Below are positions 16,041-24,189 of a DNA stretch of 64,000 nucleotides, in pieces. The number at the start of each line of letters is the position of its first letter. Within the stretch, counting starts at the first letter, position 1. The notes beneath the pieces are model-generated. The model saw only the letters and a program-made list of their open reading frames with translations. It made no database searches and was not told where the DNA came from. Made by a program: the position numbers and the translations under genes. Source of the stretch: Streptomyces antnestii (GTDB lineage Bacteria; Actinomycetota; Actinomycetes; Streptomycetales; Streptomycetaceae); the NCBI RefSeq assembly GCF_004005495.1, contig NZ_RZYA01000032.1, positions 1 through 64,000 on the forward strand. Direction: 5' to 3'.

Positions 16041-17147
16041 ATGATCAAGCCGTTCCGTATCGACATCCCCCAGGCCGACCTCGACGACCTGACCGACCGC
16101 CTCTCCCGCACCCGTTGGCCCAACGAGGTCGCCGACGCCGGGTGGGACTACGGCTTTCCCCTCGCGCGGCTGAAGGAGCTCGCCGAGTACTGGCGCACCC
16201 GCTACGACTGGCGTGCGCACGAGGCCGCGCTCAACGAGCTTCCGCACTTCACCACCGAGATCGACGGCCAGAACATCCACTTCGTCCACGTCCGCTCCTC
16301 GGACCCGGACGCGCTCGCCCTGATCCTCACCCACGGCTGGCCCGGCTCGTTCCTGGAATTCCTCGACGTGATCGAACCGCTGTCGCGCGACTTTCACCTG
16401 GTGATCCCGTCCATACCGGGGTACGGCTTCTCGGGTCCGACCGACCGGCGCGGGTGGGACATCGTCCACGTCGCGCGGGCCTGGGCCGAACTGATGAGCC
16501 GCCTCGGGTACGAGCGCTACGGCGCGCAGGGCGGCGACTTCGGCGCCGGCATCTCCCTGGCACTCGGCGCCGTGGCACCCGAGCGGGTCGTCGGGGTGCA
16601 CGTCAACTACCTGCCGACCCGTCCGGACCCGGACGCCCGCGTCGAACTGTCCACGACGGACGAGGCGCGACTCGACAAGATCCGGCAGCTGATGGCCAAT
16701 CGCCCGCCGTACCAGGCCCTGCAGGCCACCACCCCGCAGACCCTCGGCTACGCGCTGACCGACTCGCCCGTCGGCCAACTCGCGTGGATCGCCGAGCGCT
16801 TCGCCCAGTGGACCGACCCCGCCTCACCGATCGGCGACGAGCGGATGCTCACCGACATCTCCTTGTACTGGCTGACCGCCACGGCGGCCTCCTCCGCTCG
16901 GCTGCACCGCGAGACGCCGCGGCGGATCGAGCCGTGCCCGGTGCCGGTGGGCGTGGCGGTGTTCCCGCACGACATCACGCAGTCGGTGCGACCGCTGGCC
17001 GAGCGCCTGTACGACATCAGGCACTGGTCGGAGTTCGAGCGTGGCGGCCACTTCGCCGCGATGGAAGTGCCGGAGCTGCTCGCCGAGGACGTCCGAGACT
17101 TCTTCCTCACCCGAATCAAGCACGACGAGCTGGTCGCCACCCGCTGA
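16041..17147 (+). CDS. Epoxide hydrolase, alpha/beta-hydrolase fold (EPHX1-like)
   Basis: I chose the ATG with GGAG eight bases upstream, giving 368 residues. The N-terminal EHN region (KPFRIDIPQADLDDLTDRL and RTRWPN) is diagnostic of microsomal-type epoxide hydrolases. HGWPGSF holds the oxyanion-hole HGWP motif, GAQGGDFGAG the nucleophile Asp, and ERGGHFAAME the catalytic His near the C-terminus. It hydrolyses epoxides to diols, probably detoxifying a xenobiotic. It is controlled by the divergent MarR. Confidence 0.92.
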   Translation: MIKPFRIDIPQADLDDLTDRLSRTRWPNEVADAGWDYGFPLARLKELAEYWRTRYDWRAHEAALNELPHFTTEIDGQNIHFVHVRSSDPDALALILTHGWPGSFLEFLDVIEPLSRDFHLVIPSIPGYGFSGPTDRRGWDIVHVARAWAELMSRLGYERYGAQGGDFGAGISLALGAVAPERVVGVHVNYLPTRPDPDARVELSTTDEARLDKIRQLMANRPPYQALQATTPQTLGYALTDSPVGQLAWIAERFAQWTDPASPIGDERMLTDISLYWLTATAASSARLHRETPRRIEPCPVPVGVAVFPHDITQSVRPLAERLYDIRHWSEFERGGHFAAMEVPELLAEDVRDFFLTRIKHDELVATR

Positions 17148-17185
17148 GAGGCCAATGGGTGGCATCCCCCTTGCCACGGCTCTGC

Positions 17186-17490
17186 TCAGTGTTCGGTCGC
17201 CGTGCGGTGGTGTCCCGTGCGGTGGTGTCCCTCGCGGTGGTGTCCCTCGCGGTGCGCGAGGACGTCGGCCATGTGCGTTTCGGCCCAGTCCTTGAGGCCG
17301 GCTATGACGTGGTTCAGGGACAGACCGAGGTCCGTCAGTTCGTATGTGACGGTGACGGGCACGGTGGGCGTGACGGTACGGGTGACCAGGCCGTCGGCTT
17401 CCAGGGAGCGCAGGGTCTGGGTGAGCATCTTCTGGCTGGCGCCCGCGAGCCGGCGGGACAGTTCGGAGTAGCGCATCGACCGAGGGCCGT
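17186..17490 (-). pseudogene. HxlR-family regulator, N-terminus lost
   Basis: The reverse strand reads SMRYSELSRRLAGASQKMLT, then TQTLRSLEADGLVTR and TVTYELTDLGLSL, the central and wing parts of an HxlR winged helix. The family's N-terminal half (Cys and GGKWTLLIL helix) is absent; upstream codons continue into antisense of the neighbouring oxidoreductase. The C-terminal tail REGHHREGHHRTGHHR comes from four tandem 15-base repeats. The upstream neighbour also lacks its N-terminus, so one deletion appears to have removed the shared divergent region and both starts. Confidence 0.75.
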
Positions 17491-17534
17491 CGCCGTGGTC
17501 CGCTCCCGGGCGGTGCGGGCCGTCGCTGCCGAGC

Positions 17535-18399
17535 GCCGTCGAGGTCATCGAGGTGCCCGTCGTCGATCCTGGCCCCGGCCAGATCCGCGTGGCCACCGCC
17601 GCTGCGACGGTCAACCCCACCGATCTCGGCGTCGCGGCGGGCTTCTTCCACTCGATCGGACTGGTTCAGCAGCCCGAGCACACGGGCCTGGGCTGGGAGT
17701 TCGCCGGCGTCGTGGACGCGGCCGGGCCGGGCGTCGACCTGACCGTCGGCACCCGGGTGGCCGGTCTGGTGGTCGGCTTCGACCGCGACTACGGCACCTA
17801 CGCCGAGCAGATCGTGGTCGCGGCGGCTGATGTTGCCCTGGTCCCCAACGAGTTGGACCTGCTGGCCGCGACCACGGTCCCCCTCAACGGGCTGGCCGCC
17901 GCACATGTCGTCGACCTGCTCGGCGACGCGCCCGCCGGGGCCGCCCGGCTGCTGGTGACCGGCGCAGCAGGGGCGGTCGGAGCGAACGTCGCCGTCCTCG
18001 CCCGGGAACGCGGCTGGCAGGTGACCGGGCTCGCCCGCACCGGCGACGAGGAGTTCGTCCGCGGCCTCGGAGCCGACTTCACCACGCACGCCGAGCCGGA
18101 ATGGGACGCGGTCGCCGACCCCGCCCAGTTGAACGAGGAAGCGCTCAAGCTGGTCCGCGACGGCGGAGCCTACGTCGGGCTGCGGCCAGGGCTCGGACCG
18201 TCCGCCGAGCGCGGGATCTCGGTCGCCTCCGTGGTCACCGCTTTCGACAGCGCGCGACTGGCCGACCTCCTCACCCGCGCCCGCCGCGGGCGAACTTCCG
18301 GCCCGCGTCCACGCGGTCGTCTCTCTGGACCAGGCCGCGGAAGCCCACCGGGCCACCGCCGAGGGCGGGCTCCGCGGCCGCTACATCATCTGCCCCTGA
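17535..18399 (+). pseudogene. Zinc-independent quinone oxidoreductase, truncated and frameshifted
   Basis: The frame reads VEVIEVPVVDPGPGQIRV, where the family would normally have about ten more N-terminal residues and a start. The NAD(P) region LLVTGAAGAVGANVAVLA is intact. At about 18284 an extra G breaks the frame: the conserved ending ELPARVHAVVSLDQAAEAH and GLRGRYIICP continues in another frame to a TGA at the given end. It is the divergent partner of the truncated HxlR gene, so this regulator/enzyme cassette is dead. Confidence 0.8.
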
Positions 18400-18504
18400 C
18401 CAACCCGGTGCCGAGCACCCGGCCCCAATGCGACGGTCGAACTGCGGAATCGGGACACCGTACGATCGGTCGGTGATGGGGCCTGGCCGCCCGTCCTGGG
18501 CGGG

Positions 18505-19062
18505 TCACTGGTGGAGAACGGCCTGGATTTCGAGGCTGACAGACACCTTGTTGCTGAGCGCGACGCCACCGGTGTCGATGCCGAAGTCGCGCCGGTTGAT
18601 CTCCGCGGTCGCGGAGAAGCCGGCCCGCCGTTCATCCCGCCGGCCCGAGGTGAAGGCGTTCACCTTGAGGGTCAGCGGCACCTGCCGTGTGACACCGTGC
18701 AAGGTCAGCTCACCGTCGACGGTCCAACCGCCAACGGTCTGGCGGATGCCGGTCGAGTGGTAGCTCATCGTCGGGTACGTGTCGACGTCGAGGTATCCGT
18801 CGGACTGGAGGTGGTTGTCGCGCTTTGCGTTGCCGGTGTCGATGGACGCGAGGTCGATCGTCGCGGTGACCGACGAGCGCAGTGGGTCCTCGTCCGTGAC
18901 GAGCGTGACGTCGTGGGTGGTGAACCGGCCCCGCGTCTTGATGATCCCGAGCAGGCGGACAGAGAAGGCGATCTCGGAGTGCGCAGGGTCGGCCTTCCAC
19001 GTGCCGGCCACATAGCCCGGAACCGCGGTGGTCGCGGGGGTGGTGTTCCTGGTTTCGGTCAT
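18505..19062 (-). CDS. YceI-family lipid-binding protein
   Basis: The ATG with GGAGGAAG in front gives 185 residues. GTWKADPAHSEIAFSVRLLG starts the YceI lipocalin-like barrel; VTATIDLASIDTGNAKRD and DFGIDTGG are further family signatures. YceI proteins bind polyisoprenoid or fatty-acid-type ligands. No signal peptide is seen, so this one is cytoplasmic, as many streptomycete members are. It is followed upstream on the same strand by a SnoaL-like gene. Confidence 0.9.
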   Translation of the reverse strand: MTETRNTTPATTAVPGYVAGTWKADPAHSEIAFSVRLLGIIKTRGRFTTHDVTLVTDEDPLRSSVTATIDLASIDTGNAKRDNHLQSDGYLDVDTYPTMSYHSTGIRQTVGGWTVDGELTLHGVTRQVPLTLKVNAFTSGRRDERRAGFSATAEINRRDFGIDTGGVALSNKVSVSLEIQAVLHQ

Positions 19063-19118
19063 GGCTTCCTCCATGGTTGTGCGGCCGCGACCACGGCCGC
19101 ATGACGAGGGGGGATGGT

Positions 19119-19157
19119 GGGTCGGGGTCGGGGTCGGGGTCAGGGTCGGGGTCAGGG
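19119..19157. repeat. GGGGTC hexanucleotide tract
   Basis: About six copies of a 6-base unit, with two changed to CAGGGTC, between the YceI and SnoaL-like genes. It overlaps the last codons of the SnoaL-like gene. Slippage-prone simple repeat with no clear role. Confidence 0.8.
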
Positions 19158-19592
19158 CTCGAGGCCGACCACTCCTTTGCCGCTCGCGATGTCGAGCGGC
19201 ACCGAGACGTGGTCGTGCGTGAGCAACCACATGCCGTCGATCTTCCGGAAGCCGTACGTGACCCTGACCCACATACCGCCCATCGCCGTCCCGTCCTTCA
19301 GCGTGCCGCTGAGACGAGCGAAGGCGTGCCCGAAGGCCATGTCGTCGCCCACGGTGAGGGTCAGCTCGCGAACCTCGTAGGTCACGCTCTCGAAGAACGC
19401 GAACACGGGCGCCCAGTTCTTGAGTTTCTCCCCCACCCCCACGCTCTGGAGCGGCGGCTCGATGTCGAAGGACACGATGTCCGTTGCGTAGAACTTCTTC
19501 AGCCCTTCGGGATCCTTGGCCTGGAGTCTCTCGGCGATCATGCCGACTTGCCGGCGAATCTCGGCTTCGTCCATCTCGCGTTGTGCAGGCAT
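19152..19592 (-). CDS. SnoaL/NTF2-like protein
   Basis: A 146-residue protein with the cone-shaped NTF2-like fold: MIAERLQAKDPEGLKKFYA, then VSFDIEPPLQSVG, and late MWVRVTYGFRKIDGMWLLTH with the HDHVSVP ending seen in ketosteroid-isomerase-like polyketide-associated proteins. It may be an isomerase or cyclase, or a small-molecule carrier; the active-site acid is not certain. It is transcribed with the YceI gene and divergent from an ECF sigma factor across an 88-bp hairpin. Confidence 0.8.
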   Translation of the reverse strand: MPAQREMDEAEIRRQVGMIAERLQAKDPEGLKKFYATDIVSFDIEPPLQSVGVGEKLKNWAPVFAFFESVTYEVRELTLTVGDDMAFGHAFARLSGTLKDGTAMGGMWVRVTYGFRKIDGMWLLTHDHVSVPLDIASGKGVVGLEP

Positions 19593-19668
19593 CGCGACCT
19601 CACTTCTCCTTATGTACGCCGGACGAACTGAGCGCCGGCGTGCTCGCTGGGTGATGTGTTCGTCTCAG

Positions 19669-19756
19669 CGGTTCGACAACACAGCCCCGCAGAATGTGAG
19701 GCCGGTGTGAGGCCGGTGCGTCGCCTCACATTCCGCGGTGCTGTGCTGTCGAACCG
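19669..19756. repeat. 88-bp near-perfect hairpin between divergent genes
   Basis: Two 34-base arms are complementary except at three positions, separated by a 20-base loop that itself holds a short tandem repeat of TGAGGCCGG. The element fills the gap between the SnoaL-like gene and the ECF sigma gene. The arms begin CGGTTCGACA and end GAATGTGAGGC. It is either a small transposon-like element (no clear target duplication seen) or a regulatory cruciform. Confidence 0.85.
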
Positions 19757-19824
19757 GTAGGAGCAGACACGACGAAGAGCAGATACGCCAAAGAACAGAT
19801 ACGACGAAGGGAACGGTCGGCACG

Positions 19825-20763
19825 ATGAGCACCCGATCCGAGCCAGGACACGGCCGGCCCGATCCGGGCCTGGACGCGCTCATGAGCGAGCGGCGCCAAC
19901 TGATCAATCGCGCGTACCGGCTTCTGGGCTCCCTGACCGAGGCCGAGGACGCCGTCCAGGAGACCTACACGCGCTGGTACGCCATGTCACGGCAGCAGCA
20001 GGACGCGATCGAGAACCCCGGTGCCTGGCTGACGACCGTTGCCGGCCGTATCTGCCTCAACCTGCTCGGCTCGGCACGGGCCAGGCGAGAGACCTACGTG
20101 GGCGAATGGATCCCAGAGCCACTGCCCGAGCATTCGGAGTGGGCCAATGGGCGGGCGGACGGCGCGACGGCCGATCCGGCCGACCGGGTCACCCTGGACG
20201 AGTCGGTCAACCTGGCCTTCCTGGTCGTGCTCGAATCGATGACCCCGGCCGAACGCGTCGCGTTCATCCTTCACGACGTCTTCTGCCACTCGTTTGCCGA
20301 AGTGGCCGAGATCGTCGGCCGGACCCCGGCGGCCTGCCGCCAGCTGGCCTCCTCGGCCCGCCGCCGCATCAGGGCCGCGCAGTCCTCCACGACTGCGGCA
20401 GCCCAACGCGCCGCCGTCGTCAGGGACTTCAAGCAAGCCTGGGAGGCCAAGGACATCGACGCCCTGATCGGCCTGCTCGACCCCGATGCCACGGCGATCG
20501 CCGACGGCGGTGGCCGTGCCATCACCTTCCCGCACCCCATCGAAGGCGCCGAGCAGATCGCGTACGTCTGGCGAGAGATCGCCCGCCGCAAGCCCGACAC
20601 CATGACGATCCTGGAGCGTACGGTCAACGGTCAGCCCGGTCTGGTGGCTCAGGAGGACGGCATCATCGTGTCGGTGTACGCGTTCGAGGTCGCGGACGAC
20701 CGGATCAAGCACATCTGGGTCGTACGCAACCCCGAGAAGCTCCATCCGTGGACGACGGGTTGA
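19825..20763 (+). CDS. ECF41-like RNA polymerase sigma factor with a SnoaL-like C-terminal domain
   Basis: A 312-residue protein, long for an ECF factor. Region 2 (RQLINRAYRLLGSLTEAEDA, then VQETYTRWY) and region 4 (FCHSFAEVAEIVGRTPAACRQ) are clear. WIPEP at about residue 94 and DGGGR near 228 are the WLPEP linker and DGGG motifs that define the ECF41 group, whose C-terminal NTF2-like domain both holds and activates the sigma factor without a separate anti-sigma. ECF41 genes usually sit beside their single target, often an oxidoreductase or similar; here the neighbours are SnoaL-like, YceI and VOC genes. Confidence 0.88.
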   Translation: MSTRSEPGHGRPDPGLDALMSERRQLINRAYRLLGSLTEAEDAVQETYTRWYAMSRQQQDAIENPGAWLTTVAGRICLNLLGSARARRETYVGEWIPEPLPEHSEWANGRADGATADPADRVTLDESVNLAFLVVLESMTPAERVAFILHDVFCHSFAEVAEIVGRTPAACRQLASSARRRIRAAQSSTTAAAQRAAVVRDFKQAWEAKDIDALIGLLDPDATAIADGGGRAITFPHPIEGAEQIAYVWREIARRKPDTMTILERTVNGQPGLVAQEDGIIVSVYAFEVADDRIKHIWVVRNPEKLHPWTTG

Positions 20764-20796
20764 GGCACGTACACCTGCAGTCGGGTGCGCGTCGCC

Positions 20797-21237
20797 TCAG
20801 TGCAGTTGCTCGGCCAGCCCGACGATGATGCCCTCCGGGCCGCGGACGTAGCAGAGCAGATAGCTGTCCTCGAACCGGGCGATCTCGCCGAGGAGTTCGG
20901 CGCCGTGAGGGCGCAGGCGGGCAACGGTATCCTTGATGTCGTCGACGGCGAACATGACGCGGTGTGTGCCCAGAATGTTGTGCGGCCTGTCGCGCGGACC
21001 GGCGCTGATCGCCGCGGGGTTGCGGTACTTCGCCAGCTCGAGCCGACTGTGACCGTCCGGGGTCCGGAGCATCGCGATGTCACAGCGGACGCCGTCGAGT
21101 CCGGTGCACTGGTCGGCGAAGAGGCCCTCGACCTCCGCCCTGCCCTCCAGTTCCATGCCGAGTTCCACGAAGAACGCGATGGCGGCATCCATGTCCTCGA
21201 CGACGATGCCGACGTTGTCCATCCGCTGAATCGCCAT
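20797..21237 (-). CDS. VOC-family (glyoxalase/bleomycin-resistance fold) protein
   Basis: A 146-residue protein with two beta-alpha-beta-beta-beta modules: MDNVGIVVEDMDAAIAFF starts the first and HRVMFAVDDIKDTVARL the second, with SYLLCYVRGPEGIIVGLAEQ at the end supplying the conserved Glu-type ligand position. Members bind metal and act as dioxygenases, isomerases or drug-sequestering proteins; the substrate is unknown. It is convergent with the ECF41-like gene, 33 bases away, and may be part of its regulon. Confidence 0.85.
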   Translation of the reverse strand: MAIQRMDNVGIVVEDMDAAIAFFVELGMELEGRAEVEGLFADQCTGLDGVRCDIAMLRTPDGHSRLELAKYRNPAAISAGPRDRPHNILGTHRVMFAVDDIKDTVARLRPHGAELLGEIARFEDSYLLCYVRGPEGIIVGLAEQLH

Positions 21238-21552
21238 GCCGTTTTCTCCTTCTTCCTCGTGCGGCCGGTGGTGACCGCTCTCATGAAGATGATCAGCCGC
21301 AGCGTGCCGTCTCCATCCTTACAATGCTTCCTCGGCGATTCGCAGCGTGCGCCCTTGAGTACTACGCCTCCCCAATCAATTCACGGTGCAGGGTCGTCCG
21401 CATGGCCGCAGGCTCCCTCACGGCCGCGGCGGCTGGCGGACCACGGACAGGAACACAGTGCCCCGAAAATCCTGAACCCCCTGATCTCGCGGCCATCACA
21501 CCGGCCGGCGGCTGCGCTGAGGTTCACCGGAGCGATCCTTCTTCCGGGAACG
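21238..21552. other. Gene-free stretch upstream of the VOC gene
   Basis: No supported gene, RNA or repeat. It would contain the promoter of the VOC gene on the reverse strand. Open frames across it lack start signals and resemble no family. Confidence 0.5.
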
Positions 21553-21591
21553 CATGGGGCCCGTCCGCGCACTGAGCGGACGGGCCCCATG
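21553..21591 (-). terminator. Strong hairpin just after the tRNA-like gene
   Basis: A perfect 16-bp stem (CATGGGGCCCGTCCGC and its complement) with a 7-base loop begins 4 bases beyond the 3' end of the tRNA-like gene on the reverse strand. Position and strength suggest it terminates that transcript. Confidence 0.8.
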
Positions 21592-21595
21592 ATCG

Positions 21596-21665
21596 AGCGC
21601 CGGGCAGGCCTTGCACCTGCATTTCCCCGCAGGAAGCGGGGCGTCTTTCCTTGGACCACCAACGC
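21596..21665 (-). tRNA. tRNA-Gly(UCC)-like gene with an unusual T arm
   Basis: The reverse strand folds as a full cloverleaf: acceptor GCGTTGG with CCGGCGC (two G-T pairs), a 3-bp D stem GTC/GAC, anticodon stem CCCCG/CGGGG with loop CTTCCTG (anticodon TCC), a 4-base variable loop and T stem GCAGG/CCTGC. The T loop is TGCAAGG, so the universal TTC is replaced and the 53-56 positions read GTGC. CCA is not encoded (TCGA follows). GTGC in place of GTTC is known from staphylococcal tRNA-Gly used for cell-wall bridges rather than translation. It may be such a dedicated tRNA, a divergent functional tRNA, or a decaying copy. Confidence 0.65.
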
Positions 21666-21886
21666 AACACCAGCCGACCGGAGTTGCGGCGACCAGCTCG
21701 TGATCAAGTGTAGCGGACACGGTCAGAGCCGCCGACCCGGCAGCGTGCTGGACCGGCCGCCGCCCCGGCGCGCAGCCATGCCCTTGAAGCCGTCGGCCGG
21801 CGAGAATTTCTCCGTCCGTCCGTCACATTCCCCGCTCGGCGCCCGTCAGGGAGGTGAGACAGACCGGCAGACGGAAGGACACCACA

Positions 21887-22288
21887 ATGCTGACCAACAT
21901 CATGTACGTGACGCTCTATGTCACCGACCAGGACCGCGCGCTGCGCTTCTACACGGAGCAGCTCGGCCTGGAGAAGCGCATCGACTTCCCCAACCCCGGC
22001 GGGCGATTCCTCACCGTGGGCGTCCCCGGCAGCCCCGTGGAGATCCTCCTGTGGGCGCATCCGGCGGCCGCGGGCCAGCCGGCCGAGGCAGGCGCCACGC
22101 CCGGCCCGGTCATCCTCGAGTCGGACGACCTGCGAGCGGACTTCAAAGTGTTCCGCGACCGCGGTGTGACCTTCGACGAGGCGGAGCCGGTGGAATACGG
22201 CTTCGGTGTTCGTATCGAGACGGCGGATCCGGACGGCAACCGCATCTCGCTGCGCGAGCGCAACAAGGCGGCCCGTGACAACGGCTGA
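21887..22288 (+). CDS. VOC-family glyoxalase-like protein
   Basis: A 133-residue protein from an ATG preceded by AAGGAC. MYVTLYVTDQDRALRFYTEQ opens the fold, and GFGVRIETADPDGNRISLRE closes it with the family's terminal DPDGN motif. It is a typical single-domain extradiol-dioxygenase-like or resistance-type protein, acting as a dimer on an unknown small molecule. It precedes the interrupted merR gene and is probably independent of it. Confidence 0.88.
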   Translation: MLTNIMYVTLYVTDQDRALRFYTEQLGLEKRIDFPNPGGRFLTVGVPGSPVEILLWAHPAAAGQPAEAGATPGPVILESDDLRADFKVFRDRGVTFDEAEPVEYGFGVRIETADPDGNRISLRERNKAARDNG

Positions 22289-22566
22289 CGGTTCGTAGCC
22301 TGATGTGGCCGGCGCGGTCGGACGTGCCGGCCACAGACGCATGCCGGAAGATCGCGGTGCTCCTGGGCGTTGCCTCCAGGTATGAAGATCAGCGAGGCTT
22401 CCAGAGTCAGCGGTGTGAGTGCGAGATCGTTGCGGCACTACGAGGACGAGGGCTTGATCGTCCCCGGTCGTTTCAGTAACGGGTTCCGCGACTACTGCCA
22501 GTCCACGATCGACCGGGTGCTCGTCATCCGCACGCTGCTGGAGTCCGGGCTGCCCGTGCGATTGAT

Positions 22567-23962
22567 CGGCCAGCTCTTCGGCGCAGGCCCCGGCCTTCAG
22601 GCCGGGGATAGCCGATCCTCGCACCGGAGCCGCGCAGTGGCGTAGTTCGCTGTGTTGTCAGTGGCCGCCGATAGAGTGGTCGCATCGGTTGGAGGGGGGT
22701 GTTCTCATGCTGTCGGGCCGCAGGTATCGGCTTGAGTTGACGGCCGAACAGGCGGAGATGTGCGAGGAGTTCGGCAACATCTGCCGGTCGGTGTGGAACA
22801 CCGGCCTTCACCAGCGCCGGGAGTACCGGCGGCGCGGGGCGTGGATGAACTACGTGCCCCAGGCCGCCGAGCTGGCCGACGCGAAGAAAGAACACGCCTG
22901 GTTGAAGGCCGCGCCGTCGCATGTGTTGCAGCAGACCCTGCGGGACCTGGACCGGGCGTGCCGAGATCATGGCACGTTCAAGGTGCGGTGGAGGTCGAAG
23001 GTGCGTTGGTCGCCTTCGTTCCGGTTCCCCGCCGGGAACCACATCGAGGTGGAACGTCTGGGCCGTAAGTGGGGCCGGGCGAAGCTGCCGAAGGTGGGCT
23101 GGGTCCGCTTCCGCTGGTCGCGCCCCGTGGGCGGGGAGATCCGGTCCGCGACCGTGTCCCGAAAGGCCGGGCGCTGGTACGTCTCCTTCCTCGTGGACGA
23201 CCAGGCCGTCACACCCGAGAAGCACGCGATGCCCGGCGCAGCGGTCGGGATCGACCGGGGAGTCAAGGTTGCGGCGGTCACCTCGGACGGCGACTTCCAC
23301 GACCGGGAGTTCATCACCGCCGGTGAGGCTGGACGGTACCGGCGGCTTCAGCAGCAGTTCGCCCGCACCAAGAAGGGCAGCGCCAACCGGTCCAAGACCC
23401 GGGCGGCGATGAACCGGATCATGGGCCGGGTCACGGACCGGTGTGCGGATTTCTGTGCGCAGACCGCTTCCCGGATCGTCGCGAAAAACGCTCTGGTGGT
23501 GCTGGAAGACCTGCGGATCAAGAACATGTCCGCGTCCGCCTCGGGCACGATCGAGGCGCCGGGTTCCCGCGTCGCTCAGAAACGGGGCCTGAACAGGGCG
23601 ATCCTCGACAAGGGATGGCACCGCCTCGAACTCGCCCTCGTGGGCGCCGCCCGGTACACGGGCACGACCGTGGTGAAGGTCAATCCCGCGTACACGTCGC
23701 AAAGGTGTTCCGCCTGCGGCTTCGCCTGCGAAGAAAACCGAGAGAGCCAATCGGTCTTCGTGTGCAAAGCCGAAGGCTGCGGACACACCGCACACGCCGA
23801 CGTGAACGCGGCCGTCAACATCAAACACGCGGGCGGGCAGCCCGTGTCAGCCTGTGGAGACCTCGGCGCCAGCCGGTCCGCGAAGCAGGAACCCGTAAGC
23901 CGGGCGACCGGCCGAACCCCCTCATAGGGGAATCCCCCTCCCTTCAGGAGGGAGGAAGTCAA
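22567..23962 (+). mobile_element. tnpA-less IS200/IS605-family (IS1341-type) TnpB element, copy 1
   Basis: The 1396-bp element is bounded by TTGAT on the left, outside the element, and ends with TCAA on the right, without target duplication, as expected for IS605-family transposition. An 8-bp left-end hairpin (CCCCGGCC, loop TTCA) and a right-end hairpin (CCCTCC with GGAGGG) are visible. It contains tnpB only. A nearly identical 1396-bp copy lies at 31.1 kb. The boundaries come from the restored merR frame and the copy comparison. Confidence 0.9.
22707..23927 (+). CDS. tnpB: TnpB RNA-guided nuclease, copy 1
   Basis: A 406-residue protein. The RuvC catalytic residues are all present: Asp183 in GIDRGVKV, Glu267 in VVLEDLRIKN and Asp365 in HADVNAAVNI. 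A zinc finger inserts before the last motif: Cys334, Cys337, Cys353 and Cys358. It should form a complex with an omega RNA from the element's right end and cut DNA next to a TTGAY motif. GGAGGGGGG lies about 10 bases before the ATG. It differs from the copy at 31.3 kb at 12 residues, none catalytic. It appears intact. Confidence 0.92.
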   Translation: MLSGRRYRLELTAEQAEMCEEFGNICRSVWNTGLHQRREYRRRGAWMNYVPQAAELADAKKEHAWLKAAPSHVLQQTLRDLDRACRDHGTFKVRWRSKVRWSPSFRFPAGNHIEVERLGRKWGRAKLPKVGWVRFRWSRPVGGEIRSATVSRKAGRWYVSFLVDDQAVTPEKHAMPGAAVGIDRGVKVAAVTSDGDFHDREFITAGEAGRYRRLQQQFARTKKGSANRSKTRAAMNRIMGRVTDRCADFCAQTASRIVAKNALVVLEDLRIKNMSASASGTIEAPGSRVAQKRGLNRAILDKGWHRLELALVGAARYTGTTVVKVNPAYTSQRCSACGFACEENRESQSVFVCKAEGCGHTAHADVNAAVNIKHAGGQPVSACGDLGASRSAKQEPVSRATGRTPS

Positions 23963-23982
23963 CAGGGAACTCCTGCCCCGCC
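23900..23982 (+). ncRNA. Predicted omega RNA 3' part and guide, copy 1
   Basis: In TnpB elements the guide RNA overlaps the 3' end of tnpB, runs through the right-end hairpins and takes its guide from the flank. Here two hairpins (CCCCT/AGGGG and CCCTCC/GGAGGG) precede TCAA, and the guide would begin CAGGGAACTCCTGCC at 23963, which is merR sequence. The 5' end is not known. This rests on family knowledge plus the visible hairpins. Confidence 0.5.
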
Positions 23983-24150
23983 TCGCTGACGGATCCGGTG
24001 CCGGCACGGATGCGGTGTGCGCAGAGTTCCTGCAGGAGGTGCAGAGCTACCGCGATCGGCTCGCCGCCCGCATCTCCGTTCTCAGCGATCAGCAGGCGGC
24101 TCTCGACGGCTACCTGCGAGAGGCCCGAAGTGCTCGTCTCTGACCGCTAC

Positions 24151-24183
24151 TTGACCTTGCCATAAGTGTCAGTCTTCTACGTT
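24151..24183 (+). promoter_or_regulatory. MerR-type promoter of the quinone reductase gene
   Basis: TTGACC, then an imperfect dyad CTTGCCATAAGTGTCAGT, then TACGTT give the over-long spacer (19-21 bp, depending on which -10 is taken) typical of MerR-activated promoters. The likely transcription start is close to the ATG, so the message may be leaderless. With merR disrupted upstream, activation should now be lost. Confidence 0.55.
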
Positions 24184-24189
24184 CGGTGC

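Larger units (their letters stand above)
22382..24143 (+). pseudogene. merR-family regulator split by a TnpB element
   Basis: The 5' part encodes MKISEASRVSGVSARSLRHY, then EDEGLIVPGR and LLESGLPVRLI, a MerR winged helix. Coding then meets the inserted element. Past its right end the frame resumes as RELLPRLADGSGAGTDAV and ends with QAALDGYLREARSARL. Joining the flanks at TTGAT/CAGGG restores VRLIRELLPRL with no base lost or duplicated, so the insertion site is exact. The intact gene would encode about 125 residues and would have controlled the quinone reductase that starts 47 bases downstream. Confidence 0.9.

Noticed and set aside
14703..16778. Very long reverse-strand frame across the kinase tail, marR and epoxide hydrolase genes
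   Set aside because: It is antisense to three genes with clear family matches; only the short Tn3 scrap near 15.4 kb within it looks like protein. High GC creates such frames.
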